A stretch of DNA of 64,000 nucleotides from NCBI RefSeq assembly GCF_900323885.1, contig NZ_OOHJ01000006.1, positions 1 to 64,000 on the forward strand. The letters are read 5' to 3'. The position numbers were made by a program, and so were the translations under genes. This stretch comes from [Actinomadura] parvosata subsp. kistnae. Its GTDB lineage: Bacteria; Actinomycetota; Actinomycetes; Streptosporangiales; Streptosporangiaceae. Numbering within the stretch: the stretch's first letter is position 1; every line of letters starts with the position of its first letter. Below, piece by piece: positions 47,321-55,720 of this stretch. The notes under the pieces are model-generated. The model saw only the letters and a program-made list of their open reading frames with translations, was not told where the DNA came from and did not search any database.

Positions 47321-47779
47321 GTGCCGATCCCCTGCTCCGCCGCCGGCACCGAGCTGCCGCCCGTCACGGTGGACGTCGAACGCGGCAGGCTGCGCTTCTT
47401 CGCCGAGGCCGTCGGGGAGACCGACCCGGTCTATCTCGACCTGGCGGCGGCCAGGGCGGCCGGGCACCCGGATCTGCCGGTGCCGCCGACCTTCCTGTTC
47501 GGGCTGGAGCTGGAGCGGCCGGACCCGTTCGGCTACCTCACCGGCCTCGGGGTGGACCTGCGCCACGTGCTCCACGGCGAGCAGGCGTTCACCTACCACT
47601 CGGTGGCGCACGCGGGCGACCGGCTCGTCCTGCGCCCGCGCATCGCCGAGATCTACAGCAAGAAGGGCGGCGCCCTGCAGTTCCTGGTGAAGAAGACGGC
47701 GGTGACCCGCGCCGACGGCTCCCCGGTCGCCGACCTCACCAGCGTCATCGTCGTACGCGACCCGGCGAGCGCGCGGTGA
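47321..47779 (+). CDS. MaoC/FAS1-like hydratase subunit (non-catalytic hotdog half)
   Basis: 152 residues, GTG start one base after the thiolase stop. Pattern VTVDVERGRLRFFAEAVGET, DPVYLDLAAARAAGHPDLPV, PPTFLFGLELERPDPFGYL and YHSVAHAGDRLVLRPRIAEIY. This is the FAS1-like N-terminal dehydratase half, as in HadA or ChsH1, lacking the D-x4-H hydratase motif. It probably dimerises with the next gene product to form an enoyl-CoA hydratase. Overlaps the next gene by four bases. Confidence 0.8.
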   Translation: MPIPCSAAGTELPPVTVDVERGRLRFFAEAVGETDPVYLDLAAARAAGHPDLPVPPTFLFGLELERPDPFGYLTGLGVDLRHVLHGEQAFTYHSVAHAGDRLVLRPRIAEIYSKKGGALQFLVKKTAVTRADGSPVADLTSVIVVRDPASAR

Positions 47780-48171
47780 GCGGCCGGCGCGTCCTGGAGG
47801 CCGGGCCGATCACCAGGACCACGCTCGCGCTGTTCGCCAGAGCCTCAGGCGACCACAACCCCATCCACCTCGATCCGGCCGTCGCCAGGTCGGCGGGTCT
47901 GGACGACGTGTTCGCGCACGGCATGCTGTCCATGGCCTACCTCGGGCGGCTGCTCACCGGCTGGGTGCCCCAGGAGCGCATCCGCTCCTTCCGCGTCCGT
48001 TTCGCCGCCATCACGCCCGTGCACGCCCGGCCCACCTGTACGGGCGAGGTCGTCCACGTCACCGCCGAAGGGGTGGCCACCGTCCGGCTGACGGTCGCCC
48101 TCGCCGACGGCACCGTCACCCTCACCGGTGAAGCCGTGATCGAGCTTCCCGCCACACCCCCGCACGACTGA
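47776..48171 (+). CDS. MaoC-like (R)-enoyl-CoA hydratase subunit
   Basis: 131 residues. The GTG at 47776 overlaps the stop of the upstream gene (GTGA). The catalytic hydratase-2 motif is present: FARASGDHNPIHLDPAVARSA and DVFAHGMLSMAYLGRLL. It is the catalytic half of a heterodimeric hotdog hydratase such as HadB or ChsH2. It adds water to a trans-2-enoyl-CoA in the beta-oxidation-like route of this operon. Confidence 0.85.
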   Translation: MSGRRVLEAGPITRTTLALFARASGDHNPIHLDPAVARSAGLDDVFAHGMLSMAYLGRLLTGWVPQERIRSFRVRFAAITPVHARPTCTGEVVHVTAEGVATVRLTVALADGTVTLTGEAVIELPATPPHD

Positions 48172-48183
48172 GAGGCGCCGTCC

Positions 48184-49014
48184 ATGGGATCACTCGACGG
48201 GAAGGTCGCGATCGTCTCCGGCTCCGGCCGGGGCATCGGGCGCGAGGTGGCGCTCAAGCTGGCGGCGCACGGCGCGCGGGTCGTGGTCAACGATCTCGAT
48301 CCAGGCCCCGCTGCCGAGACGCTCGCGGCGGTCCGGGCGTTGGGCGGCGAGGCGGTCGCCTGTGCCGGGAGCGTCACCGACGCCGGGTTCGGCGAGCGGT
48401 TCGTCGGCGCGGCGCTCGACGCCTTCGGCGGCCTGGACATCGTGGTCAACAACGCCGGCTACACCTGGGACGGCGTCATCCAGAGGATGAGCGACGAGCA
48501 GTGGGACGCGATGCTGGACGTGCATCTCAAGGCGCCGTTCCGCATCCTGCGCGCCGCGCAGCCGGTCATCGCGGCGGCCGCCAAGCGGGCCGCGGCGGCC
48601 GGGGAGCCGGTCCCCTGCCGCAAGGTCGTGAACATCTCCTCGATCGCCGGGCTCAGCGGCAACGCGGGCCAGGCGAACTACGCGGCGGCCAAGGCCGGCG
48701 TGACCGGGCTGACCAAGACGCTGGCCAAGGAGTGGGGCCGCTACAACGTCACCGTGAACACCGTCGCGTTCGGGCTGATCAGGACGCGGCTGACCGAGAC
48801 CGCCGCGGCCGACGGCGCGGCCATCGACGTCCAGGGCAGGCGCGTCAGGGTCGGCATCGGCGCCGACCTGATGGAGAGGATGGAACGCGACATCCCGCTC
48901 GGCCGCGTCGGCACCCCCCAGGAGGCGGCGGGGGCCGTCTACCTGCTGTGCTCACCCGAATCCGACTACATCAGCGCGCAGACCCTCGTTTGCGGCGGCG
49001 GCCTCACGATCTGA
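48184..49014 (+). CDS. SDR 3-hydroxyacyl-CoA dehydrogenase (FabG/HSD17B4-like)
   Basis: 276 residues. Rossmann motif VAIVSGSGRGIGREVALKLA, acidic residue in VVVNDLD (NAD preference), NNAG in IVVNNAGYTWDGVI, and the active site VVNISSIAGLSG with YAAAKAGVTGLTKTLAKEWG (YxxxK). An insert before NISS (AKRAAAAGEPVPCRKV) is typical of the acyl-CoA type. Twelve bases after the hydratase gene. It would oxidise the (R)-3-hydroxyacyl-CoA made by the hotdog hydratase. Confidence 0.9.
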   Translation: MGSLDGKVAIVSGSGRGIGREVALKLAAHGARVVVNDLDPGPAAETLAAVRALGGEAVACAGSVTDAGFGERFVGAALDAFGGLDIVVNNAGYTWDGVIQRMSDEQWDAMLDVHLKAPFRILRAAQPVIAAAAKRAAAAGEPVPCRKVVNISSIAGLSGNAGQANYAAAKAGVTGLTKTLAKEWGRYNVTVNTVAFGLIRTRLTETAAADGAAIDVQGRRVRVGIGADLMERMERDIPLGRVGTPQEAAGAVYLLCSPESDYISAQTLVCGGGLTI

Positions 49015-49051
49015 CCCGCCATCGGACCCATCCGTTCGAGGAGTGGCCCCC

Positions 49052-50599
49052 ATGTACCTCACCCAGACCGTGCACCAGGCGGTGCAGCAAACCCCCGCCG
49101 CCCCGATGACCGTCCACGGCCACCGCGTGCGCACCGCGGCGGAGTCCGCCGAGCGGGTGGCGCGGCTGGCGGGCGCGTTCCGCTCGCTCGGCGTCGCCCC
49201 CGGCGACCGGATCGCCGCCCTCGCCATGAACTCCGACCGCTACCACGAGTACCTGCTGGCCACTCCGTGGGCGGGCGCCGTGGTCCTGCCGCTCAACGTC
49301 CGCTGGAGCCCTGCGGAGATCGTGCACGCGCTGCGCGAGTCGGCCACCGGGGTGCTCCTGGTGGACGACACGTTCGCGCCCCTCGTGCCGTCGCTGCGCG
49401 CCGAGCTGGACGACCTGGCCACCGTGATCTTCTGCGGCGACGGCGACCCGCCGCAAGGCATGATCGGCTACGAACGGCTCATCGTGGACGGCACGCCGGC
49501 CGAGGACGCCCGGCGCGGCGGCGACGAGCTTTTCGGCATCTTCTACACGGGCGGGACGACCGGCCATCCGAAGGGCGTGATGCTCACCCACCGCAACCTG
49601 GCGGCCTCCGCGCTGGGCAGCCTGGCCACGGGTCAGTTCCTCACGCCACGCGGGCGGCTGCTGCATGCCGCGCCGATGTTCCACCTGGCCGACATCGCGG
49701 CCTGGACGGCCGGCATGATCGTGGGCTCGACCCACGTCATCATCCCGGCGTTCACGCCCGCCGGGGCGCTGGAGGCGATCCAGCGGCACCGCGTGACCGA
49801 CACGCTCTGGGTGCCGACGATGATCCAGCTCGCGATCGACCACCCGGACGTCCTGTCGTATGACCTGTCGAGCGTCGAGCACCTGGTGTACGGCGCTTCC
49901 CCGATCTCCGAGGCGGTGCTGGAGCGCGCCCGCGCGGTGTTCTCCCGTGCCGGGTTCGTCCAGGCGTACGGGATGACCGAGCTGTCCCCCATCGCCACCC
50001 TGCTGCTGCCGGCCGACCACGATGACCCGGCGCTGCGCCGGGCGGCGGGCCGCGCCGCTCCCCATTCCGAGGTCCGGGTGGTGGACGCCCACGGCGCCGA
50101 GGTGCCGCGCGGCACCGTGGGGGAGATCGTGGTACGCGGTGACCACGTGACGCCCGGCTACTGGCGGCGGGAGGAGGAGACCGCGGCCGCGTTGCGGGGC
50201 GGCTGGATGCACACCGGCGACGGCGGTTACATGGACGAGCGTGGCTACGTGTTCGTCGTCGACCGGATCAAGGACATGATCGTGTCCGGTGGCGAGAACG
50301 TCTACTCCGCCGAGGTGGAGAACGCGCTGGCCAAGCACCCGGCCGTCGCCGCGTGCGCGGTCATCGGCGTGCCCGACGAGCGGTGGGGCGAGCGGGTGCA
50401 CGCGGTCGTCGTGCTGCGGCCCGGCCTGGCCGCCACGGAGGAGGAGCTGCGGGAGTTCTGCCGGGACCGCATCGCGGGGTACAAGCTGCCGCGCAGCGTC
50501 GCCTTCGCCGGGGAGCTGCCGCTGTCGGGCGCTGGCAAGATCCTCAAGCGGGAGCTGCGTCGCCGGTACTGGAGCGGCGGCGCGCGCCAGGTATCTTGA
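49052..50599 (+). CDS. Acyl-CoA ligase (FadD-like)
   Basis: 515 residues from the ATG at 49052. This start is preferred to the in-frame GTG at 49043 because GAGGAG at 49037 lies at the right distance. Adenylation motifs: IFYTGGTTGHPKGVMLTHRN, VQAYGMTELSP, GWMHTGDGGYMDERGYVFV, DRIKDMIVSGGENVYSAEVE, and a final lysine in SGAGKILKRELRR. It activates a carboxylic acid to its CoA thioester to feed the operon's pathway. Chain type is not readable. Confidence 0.9.
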   Translation: MYLTQTVHQAVQQTPAAPMTVHGHRVRTAAESAERVARLAGAFRSLGVAPGDRIAALAMNSDRYHEYLLATPWAGAVVLPLNVRWSPAEIVHALRESATGVLLVDDTFAPLVPSLRAELDDLATVIFCGDGDPPQGMIGYERLIVDGTPAEDARRGGDELFGIFYTGGTTGHPKGVMLTHRNLAASALGSLATGQFLTPRGRLLHAAPMFHLADIAAWTAGMIVGSTHVIIPAFTPAGALEAIQRHRVTDTLWVPTMIQLAIDHPDVLSYDLSSVEHLVYGASPISEAVLERARAVFSRAGFVQAYGMTELSPIATLLLPADHDDPALRRAAGRAAPHSEVRVVDAHGAEVPRGTVGEIVVRGDHVTPGYWRREEETAAALRGGWMHTGDGGYMDERGYVFVVDRIKDMIVSGGENVYSAEVENALAKHPAVAACAVIGVPDERWGERVHAVVVLRPGLAATEEELREFCRDRIAGYKLPRSVAFAGELPLSGAGKILKRELRRRYWSGGARQVS

Positions 50600-50688
50600 C
50601 CGCGAGGCGGGCTGTCTTGACCACGGAGTGCACGGTCTCGACCGTGGGGCGGACTGTCTCAACCGCGCAGCGGACGAAGGGACGATGG

Positions 50689-51897
50689 GTGACGGCAGAG
50701 CGGACGGCGGCTGCGGCGCCGGCGCGGGGCACCCGGCCGCGCAACCGGCGCACGCTGATCATCGAGGCGGCGGCCGAGCTGTTCGCGCGCCACGGCTATG
50801 ACCAGGTGGCCATGAGCGACGTCGCCGACGCGATGAACGTGCGCCCCTCGGCCCTGTACCGGCACTTCGCCGGCAAACCGCGGCTGCTGACCGCCGTCGT
50901 CCTGGCCGAGATCGAGCCGTTCGAGCGGGTGCTCGCGACCGGCGGTCCCATCGACCGCCTGGTGCCGCGCCTGGCGGACGTGGCGCTCGAACATCGCCGC
51001 CTGGGCGTGCTGTGGCAGCGGGAGGCCCGCGCCCTGCCCGAGGAGGAACGCGGCGTGCTGCGCGACGCGCTGCGCTCGACCGCGGGCCGGCTGGCCGTGG
51101 CGCTGCTGGCCGAGCGTCCCGAACTCGGTCCGGCCGGCGCCGACCTGCTGTCGTGGTGCGCGTGGTCGGTGCTCAACAGCGCCGGCCACAGCAGCGTCGA
51201 ACTGCCCAAGGCCGAGTACGCCTCGCTCCTGGAGCAGATCGTCCGGCCGGTACTCGCCCTCACTCCCCCGCCGCAGGCCACCGCCCCCGCGGAGCCGGAC
51301 GACGGCTTCGACCCGCGCTCACGCAGGGAGAAGCTGCTCGCCGCCGCCGTCCCGCTGTTCGCCGCGCAGGGCTACGCCGGCGTGCGCATGGAGGACATCG
51401 GCGCGCGGGCCGGCATCGCCGGGCCCAGCGTCTACCACCATTTCACCTCCAAGCAGGAGATCCTGTACGCGGTGCTCAACCGCGGCAGCGAGTGGCTGCG
51501 CCAGGACCTGCACCGAGCGCTCGCCCGCGCCATGGACCCGGCGGACGCGCTGAGCAGGCTGGCCGGCTCCTACGTCAGGTTCGCGGCGGACAACAGCGCG
51601 CTCATCGACGTGCTGATCAGCGACGTGCGGCATCTGCCCGCCGAGCAACGGGCGGCGGTCGTCCAGGCCCAGCAGGACTACCTCGGCGAGTGGCAGCACC
51701 GGCTGCGCCTCGCCCGCCCACAGACGACGGCGATGCAGGCGCGGGCCCGCGTGCACGCCGCGCTGGCGATCGTCAACGACATCGCGCGCACCCCTCACCT
51801 GCGCGCGATGCCGGGCGCGCTGGAGACCGTCAGGCAGGCCGCCCTGCTCGCCCTGCTGGGCTGTGTGAATCATCATGAGGAAGTGGTGACGCGATGA
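50689..51897 (+). CDS. Tandem TetR-family regulator (two TetR units in one protein)
   Basis: 402 residues. The GTG at 50689 follows AAGGGACGAT. The first TetR unit has its HTH at about residues 20-66 (LIIEAAAELFARHGYDQVAM, DVADAMNVRPSALYRHFAGK) plus a helical ligand domain. The second repeats the pattern from about residue 205 (LLAAAVPLFAAQGYAGVRME, IGARAGIAGPSVYHHFTSKQ) with its own ligand domain. Fused TetR pairs are rare but known in actinomycetes for acyl-CoA operons. Sited inside the operon, it likely responds to a pathway acyl-CoA. It overlaps the enoyl-CoA hydratase gene by four bases. Confidence 0.9.
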   Translation: MTAERTAAAAPARGTRPRNRRTLIIEAAAELFARHGYDQVAMSDVADAMNVRPSALYRHFAGKPRLLTAVVLAEIEPFERVLATGGPIDRLVPRLADVALEHRRLGVLWQREARALPEEERGVLRDALRSTAGRLAVALLAERPELGPAGADLLSWCAWSVLNSAGHSSVELPKAEYASLLEQIVRPVLALTPPPQATAPAEPDDGFDPRSRREKLLAAAVPLFAAQGYAGVRMEDIGARAGIAGPSVYHHFTSKQEILYAVLNRGSEWLRQDLHRALARAMDPADALSRLAGSYVRFAADNSALIDVLISDVRHLPAEQRAAVVQAQQDYLGEWQHRLRLARPQTTAMQARARVHAALAIVNDIARTPHLRAMPGALETVRQAALLALLGCVNHHEEVVTR

Positions 51898-52697
51898 CCG
51901 CGAACGGCCGCGACGCCCGCGTACGGGTCGAGCACCACGGACCGATCTCCGAGATCGTGCTGGCGTGCCCCGACCGGCGCAACGCGCTGAACACCGCGGC
52001 GGGCCACGCGCTGGCCGCCGCCGTCAAAGAACTCGGCGCCCGCGCGCGTACCAGGGTCGTGGTCATACGCGGCGAGGGCGCCGGCTTCTGCGCCGGCGGC
52101 GACGTCAAGGACATGGTGTCGGGGGTGCGGGCTGGCCGGGGCACACCAGTGCTGCGCGAGATGGCGGGCGCCGTGCACCAGGCCGTCGCCGGGATCGCCC
52201 GGCTGCCGAAACCGGTGATCGCGAGCGTCCACGGCCAGGCGTACGGCGCGGGGTTCTCCCTCGCGCTCGCCTGCGACCTGGTCGTCGCCTCCGACGACGC
52301 CACGTTCTGCCAGGCGTTCGTCAAGCTCGCCGCCACGCCAGACTCCGGCAGCACCTTCTTCCTGCCGCGCGTCGTGGGGCGGCATGTCGCGGCGGAGTTG
52401 ATCATGCTGGGCGAGGCCGTGGACGCCGCGGAGGCGTACCGGCTCGGCCTGGTCAACCGGGTGGTGCCGCGGCAGGAGCTCGGCGAGCACGTGCGCGCGC
52501 TGGCCGAGCGTCTGGCCGCCGGCCCGGCCGGCGCCTACGCGCGGATCAAGCGGCTGCTCGCGCTCAGCGGGGGCGGCGACCTGGAGCGGCAGCTCGACCT
52601 CGAACGGGACGCGCTGGGCGAGAGCGCGGCCACCGGCGACTTCCTGGAGGGCATCGAGGCCTTCACCGCCCGCCGCCCCGCCCGCTTCGGCGGCTAA
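51894..52697 (+). CDS. Enoyl-CoA hydratase/isomerase
   Basis: 267 residues. The ATG overlaps the stop of the regulator (ATGA). Crotonase features: LACPDRRNALNTAAGHALA, the oxyanion loop RGEGAGFCAGGDVKDM, VHGQAYGAGFSLALACDLVVA, AFVKLAATPDSGSTFFLPR (the first catalytic Glu position reads Ala-Ala; the second is Asp/Ser region as in many paralogs), and EAYRLGLVNRVVP. The protein ends FTARRPARFGG, normal for the family. Its stop codon TAA is formed by the TA target plus the first base of the IS630 element. Confidence 0.85.
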   Translation: MTANGRDARVRVEHHGPISEIVLACPDRRNALNTAAGHALAAAVKELGARARTRVVVIRGEGAGFCAGGDVKDMVSGVRAGRGTPVLREMAGAVHQAVAGIARLPKPVIASVHGQAYGAGFSLALACDLVVASDDATFCQAFVKLAATPDSGSTFFLPRVVGRHVAAELIMLGEAVDAAEAYRLGLVNRVVPRQELGEHVRALAERLAAGPAGAYARIKRLLALSGGGDLERQLDLERDALGESAATGDFLEGIEAFTARRPARFGG

Positions 52698-53728
52698 GCG
52701 GCATTCCAGTAGTTCCGCTTGTAACCGGCGGGGAGCCAGGGGCTGACTTCGGGGATCGCGGTGGTCAGGAACTGGTCGGGTGAGCGGGCGCGGAAGAAGG
52801 CGTGGATCTGTCTGAGGCGGCCGGGCCAGGTGACGGCGGTGTTGGCGATGAACGCCTTCAGTGCCGCTCAGATGCGTTCGACGGGGTTGTCGTGCGGGCT
52901 GTAGCGCGCCCCGTACAGCAGCTCCAGGCGAGGGTGCTTGTCCAGGTAGGCGGTGACGGCCTTGGCGTGGTGGATGCTGTCGTTGTCGCAGATCACCACG
53001 ATTGCCGGGGCGGCCGGGAACGCGGCGAGCACCTGGTCGAGCAGGAGCAGGAAGTCGGTCGCGCGTCGGAGGCCGAGTCGGTACACCCATCGGCCGGTGG
53101 TCATCTCCAGTGCGCCGAGCACGGTGACCTGCCGGTTCTTGCCTGGCGTGAGAACCTCCGGGCGGTGCGTGCGCAGCGTCCAGCTGGAGCGGACGTGCGG
53201 CAGCCAGTGGACGTGGGTCTCGTCGGCGGCCCACACCACGGCGCCGCGCGGCAGCGCCCGTAGCCGGGCGGTGAGGTCGAGCAGGATCCGCCAGCGGTCC
53301 GGGTCGCCCTTGGTGATCAGTTTGGGCCGCCGCCAGACGGCCACCAGGCGCACCCGCCGGTACAGGGTGCGGCGGCTCAGCGCGGGCCGGTTCAGCCACC
53401 GCCACAGCCGGGGGATCGTCCATGGTCCGGGCCGGGTCAGCAGCGCGGCGATGCGGCGCACCAGCCGCCGGCCACCCCGCCGCGGGCGTCCGGGGCGGGG
53501 ACGGTCGGCCAGGCCCGCAACCCCCAGCCGGTTGAACCGCCCGATCCAGCGGCGCACCGTGCCCGGGTCGTAGCCGAGCAGGTCAGCGATCTGTGCTGCC
53601 GGCAGCCCGTGCAGCGACAACAGCACCATCACCGCCCGCATCGCCTGCCGCCAGCGTCCGCGTAACTCCGCCTGCAGGTGCTCGATGGAGGCGTCCGGAG
53701 CATTGGCGAACACGACAGGAGGGCGCAT
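52694..53728 (-). pseudogene. IS630-family transposase with internal stop
   Basis: From the ATG at 53728: HTH region (LSLHGLPAAQIADLLGYDPG, VRRWIGRFNRLGVAGL), then WRWLNRPALSRRTLYRRVRL and the DDE core VVWAADETHVHWLPHVRSSW (first Asp), IVVICDNDSIHHAKAVTAYL (second Asp) and YSPHDNPVERI (Glu). Directly after ERI there is TGA at 52868-52870 where relatives have Trp. The frame continues AALKAFIANTAVTWPGRL to WNAA and a stop at the left end. The last 55 or so residues are cut off, so activity is doubtful. Confidence 0.85.
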
Positions 53729-53863
53729 ACTGACCACGACCTCGCCGGGACCGGAGAGACGGTGTGAGCAACCTCGATCCAACCCCCGGCGAGGCCCCTG
53801 TCAATGCCCATCCGCCTTGACGATCTCACGCCTCGTTACGCGCGGAACTTTTGGATACGCGCT
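52697..53863 (-). mobile_element. IS630-family element in the stop codon of the enoyl-CoA hydratase gene
   Basis: Imperfect terminal repeats: the left end reads AGCGGCATTCCAGTAGTTCC, the right end on the other strand AGCGCGTATCCAAAAGTTCC. The element is flanked by TA at 52695-52696 and 53864-53865, the target duplication expected for IS630. Removing it with one TA gives GGC GGC TAG, so the original stop codon was TAG. Confidence 0.85.
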
Positions 53864-53968
53864 TAGTGCCCTGAGCCGCGGCCGCTGCGCTCCGTGACGC
53901 GGTTTTGCCGTCAATGACCCGGCCCCCGGGGCTGAGCCGCCTGAGGCCCGGTCGGTGGCACCGGAGTT

Positions 53969-55161
53969 TCACCAGGTGACGGGAAGGGTGTCCACGCCGT
54001 ACACGGGCATCTCATCGCGAAAGCGTAGCTGTGCGATGTCGGTGGCGAGCTTCATCCGGGGGAAGCGCCGCAGCAGCGCGGGGTAGGCGATCTGCAGTTC
54101 CAGCCGGGCCAGCTGTTGCCCGAGACACTGGTGGACGCCGAAGCCGAAGGCGACATGGTGGTTGGCGGGCCGCTCGGGGGACAAGCGGTCGGGGTCGGCG
54201 AAGACCTCGGGGTCGCGGTTGGCGGCGTCGGCGGCGGCGATGACGCCTTCGCCGGCGCGGATGACGTGCCGCGCAGGTCGACGTCCTCGACGGCGGTGCG
54301 ACGGCGGCCGGTGTGGGTGATGGTCAGCAGGCGGAGCAGCTCCTCGACGGTACCCCTGACATAGGCGGGTTCGCCGTCACGCAGCCGTCGAGCCTGCTCG
54401 GGGTGCTGCAGCAGAGTGAGGGTGCCGAGGGCGATCATGTTCGCGGTGGTCTCGTGGCCCGCCACCAGCAGCAGCATCGCCATGGCCACCATCTGCCGGG
54501 TGGTCAGCTCGCCCGTGCGTCCGTGGCGTTCGATCAGCCGTCCGATCAGGTCGTCACCAGGATCGGCCTGTTTGGCGACCACCAGTTCGTGGAGGTAGCG
54601 GGCCAGGGCGCGGCGCGCGCCGGCCACGTCTTCGGGGTCGGCTCGTGTGTCCAGCATCGTCCTGCTGTGCTGCTGGAAGAAGGCGTGGTCGGCGTACGGG
54701 ACGCCGAGCAGCCGGCAGATGACCATCGATGGAGCGGGCAGCGCGAACGCCTCCACGAGATCCACCGGTCGTGGACCGGCGGCCATCGCGGAGAGGAGCC
54801 CCTCAATGGTCTCCAGCACCAGGGGGCGCAGGCGTTCCATCCGCCGCATGGTGAACTCGCCGATCAGCATGCGGCGGTATCGGGCATGCTCGGGGTCGTC
54901 CATCTGTAGGAAGGACACCCCGCCGGTGCGCCGCTTACCGGCAGGGCTGCGGGCGGGATAGCCCGGGCGTGCAGGGTCGGCGCTGAAGCGTGGGTCGGCC
55001 AGAACGGCGCGCACGTCGTCGTACCGGGTGACGAGCCATGGCGTGGTGCCGTCCCAGAGCCGCACTCGGGTGATCGGCTGTTCCGCTCGCAGCCGGGCGA
55101 GCTGCTCAGGTGGGTTCAGTGGGCAGGTACGCGGCATCAGGAATGCCGGGATGTCGGTCAT
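53969..55161 (-). pseudogene. Cytochrome P450, one frameshift near the C-terminus
   Basis: The ATG at 55161 overlaps the MarR stop (ATGA). P450 landmarks: LVTRYDDVRAVLADPRFSA, MDDPEHARYRRMLIGEFT, the I-helix LLLVAGHETTANMIALG, ExxR in TVEELLRLLTI. Near 54270 one base is missing after GGCACG. The other frame then gives IRAGEGVIAAADAANRDPEVF and the heme loop FGFGVHQCLGQQLARLEL, to a stop at 53969. Repaired length is about 398 residues, normal for bacterial P450s. It is co-transcribed with MarR. The indel may be an assembly error. Confidence 0.85.
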
Positions 55162-55637
55162 GGAGTCGCTCCCGTGGTGGGCGTGTCCGGGTGGGGACAG
55201 GGGCTTGCCGTTTCGGCCAGCTCCGCCAGCAGAGTCGCCGCCAGGCCGATCACCTGGATCTCGGTCTCGCTCAGGCCCTCCATCGCGGTGGCGAGCCACG
55301 TATCGCGGGCGCCCATGTCGCGGATCAGCACCTCGCGACCCTCGGGCGTGAGGTCCAGCATCGACGCTCGCCGGTCGAGCGGGCTCGGCCTGCGGGCGAT
55401 CAGGCCCTGCTCCTCCAACTCGGCGAACACTCGGGTGAGCGACTGCAGCTGCTGGTGTTCGGCGATGGCGATCTGCGTCGGCGTGCTGGGACCGTGGCGG
55501 TACAGGTGGCCGAGGACGCTCACCTTGTTGCCGCTGAGCGCGCCGGATGGGCGCTCGGCGCGCAACCGGCGAGCCAAACCCGTGACCGCGCGCCGGGTCT
55601 CTGTTGCGACATGGCATCGCATCTCTGCATCCCTCAC
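55158..55637 (-). CDS. MarR-family regulator
   Basis: 159 residues from the ATG at 55637 (a second possible start five codons later). Winged helix: LSGNKVSVLGHLYRHGPSTP, TQIAIAEHQQLQSLTRVFAE, LEEQGLIARRPSPLDRRASM, LDLTPEGREVL. It precedes the P450 gene with an ATGA overlap and is divergent from the FUSC exporter. Two palindromes lie in the intergenic region. It likely represses both directions until an aromatic ligand binds. Confidence 0.9.
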   Translation of the reverse strand: MRDAEMRCHVATETRRAVTGLARRLRAERPSGALSGNKVSVLGHLYRHGPSTPTQIAIAEHQQLQSLTRVFAELEEQGLIARRPSPLDRRASMLDLTPEGREVLIRDMGARDTWLATAMEGLSETEIQVIGLAATLLAELAETASPCPHPDTPTTGATP

Positions 55638-55641
55638 GTTG

Positions 55642-55657
55642 CTAAGCTATCACTTAG
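55642..55657. promoter_or_regulatory. MarR operator candidate, CTAAG-N6-CTTAG
   Basis: A perfect 5-bp inverted repeat with spacer CTATCA, just upstream of the MarR start at 55637. Shares the CTAAG/CTTAG half-sites with the second palindrome at 55695. Confidence 0.5.
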
Positions 55658-55694
55658 TGCTTTTGGCCTAAATACAGCGAATAGTCCTAGAAAT

Positions 55695-55713
55695 TACTAA
55701 GTGTTGCTTAGTA
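55695..55713. promoter_or_regulatory. MarR operator candidate, TACTAAG-N5-CTTAGTA
   Basis: A perfect 7-bp inverted repeat ending eight bases before the FUSC GTG at 55721, so a bound repressor would block ribosome or polymerase access there. Confidence 0.6.
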
Positions 55714-55720
55714 TGGGGCT

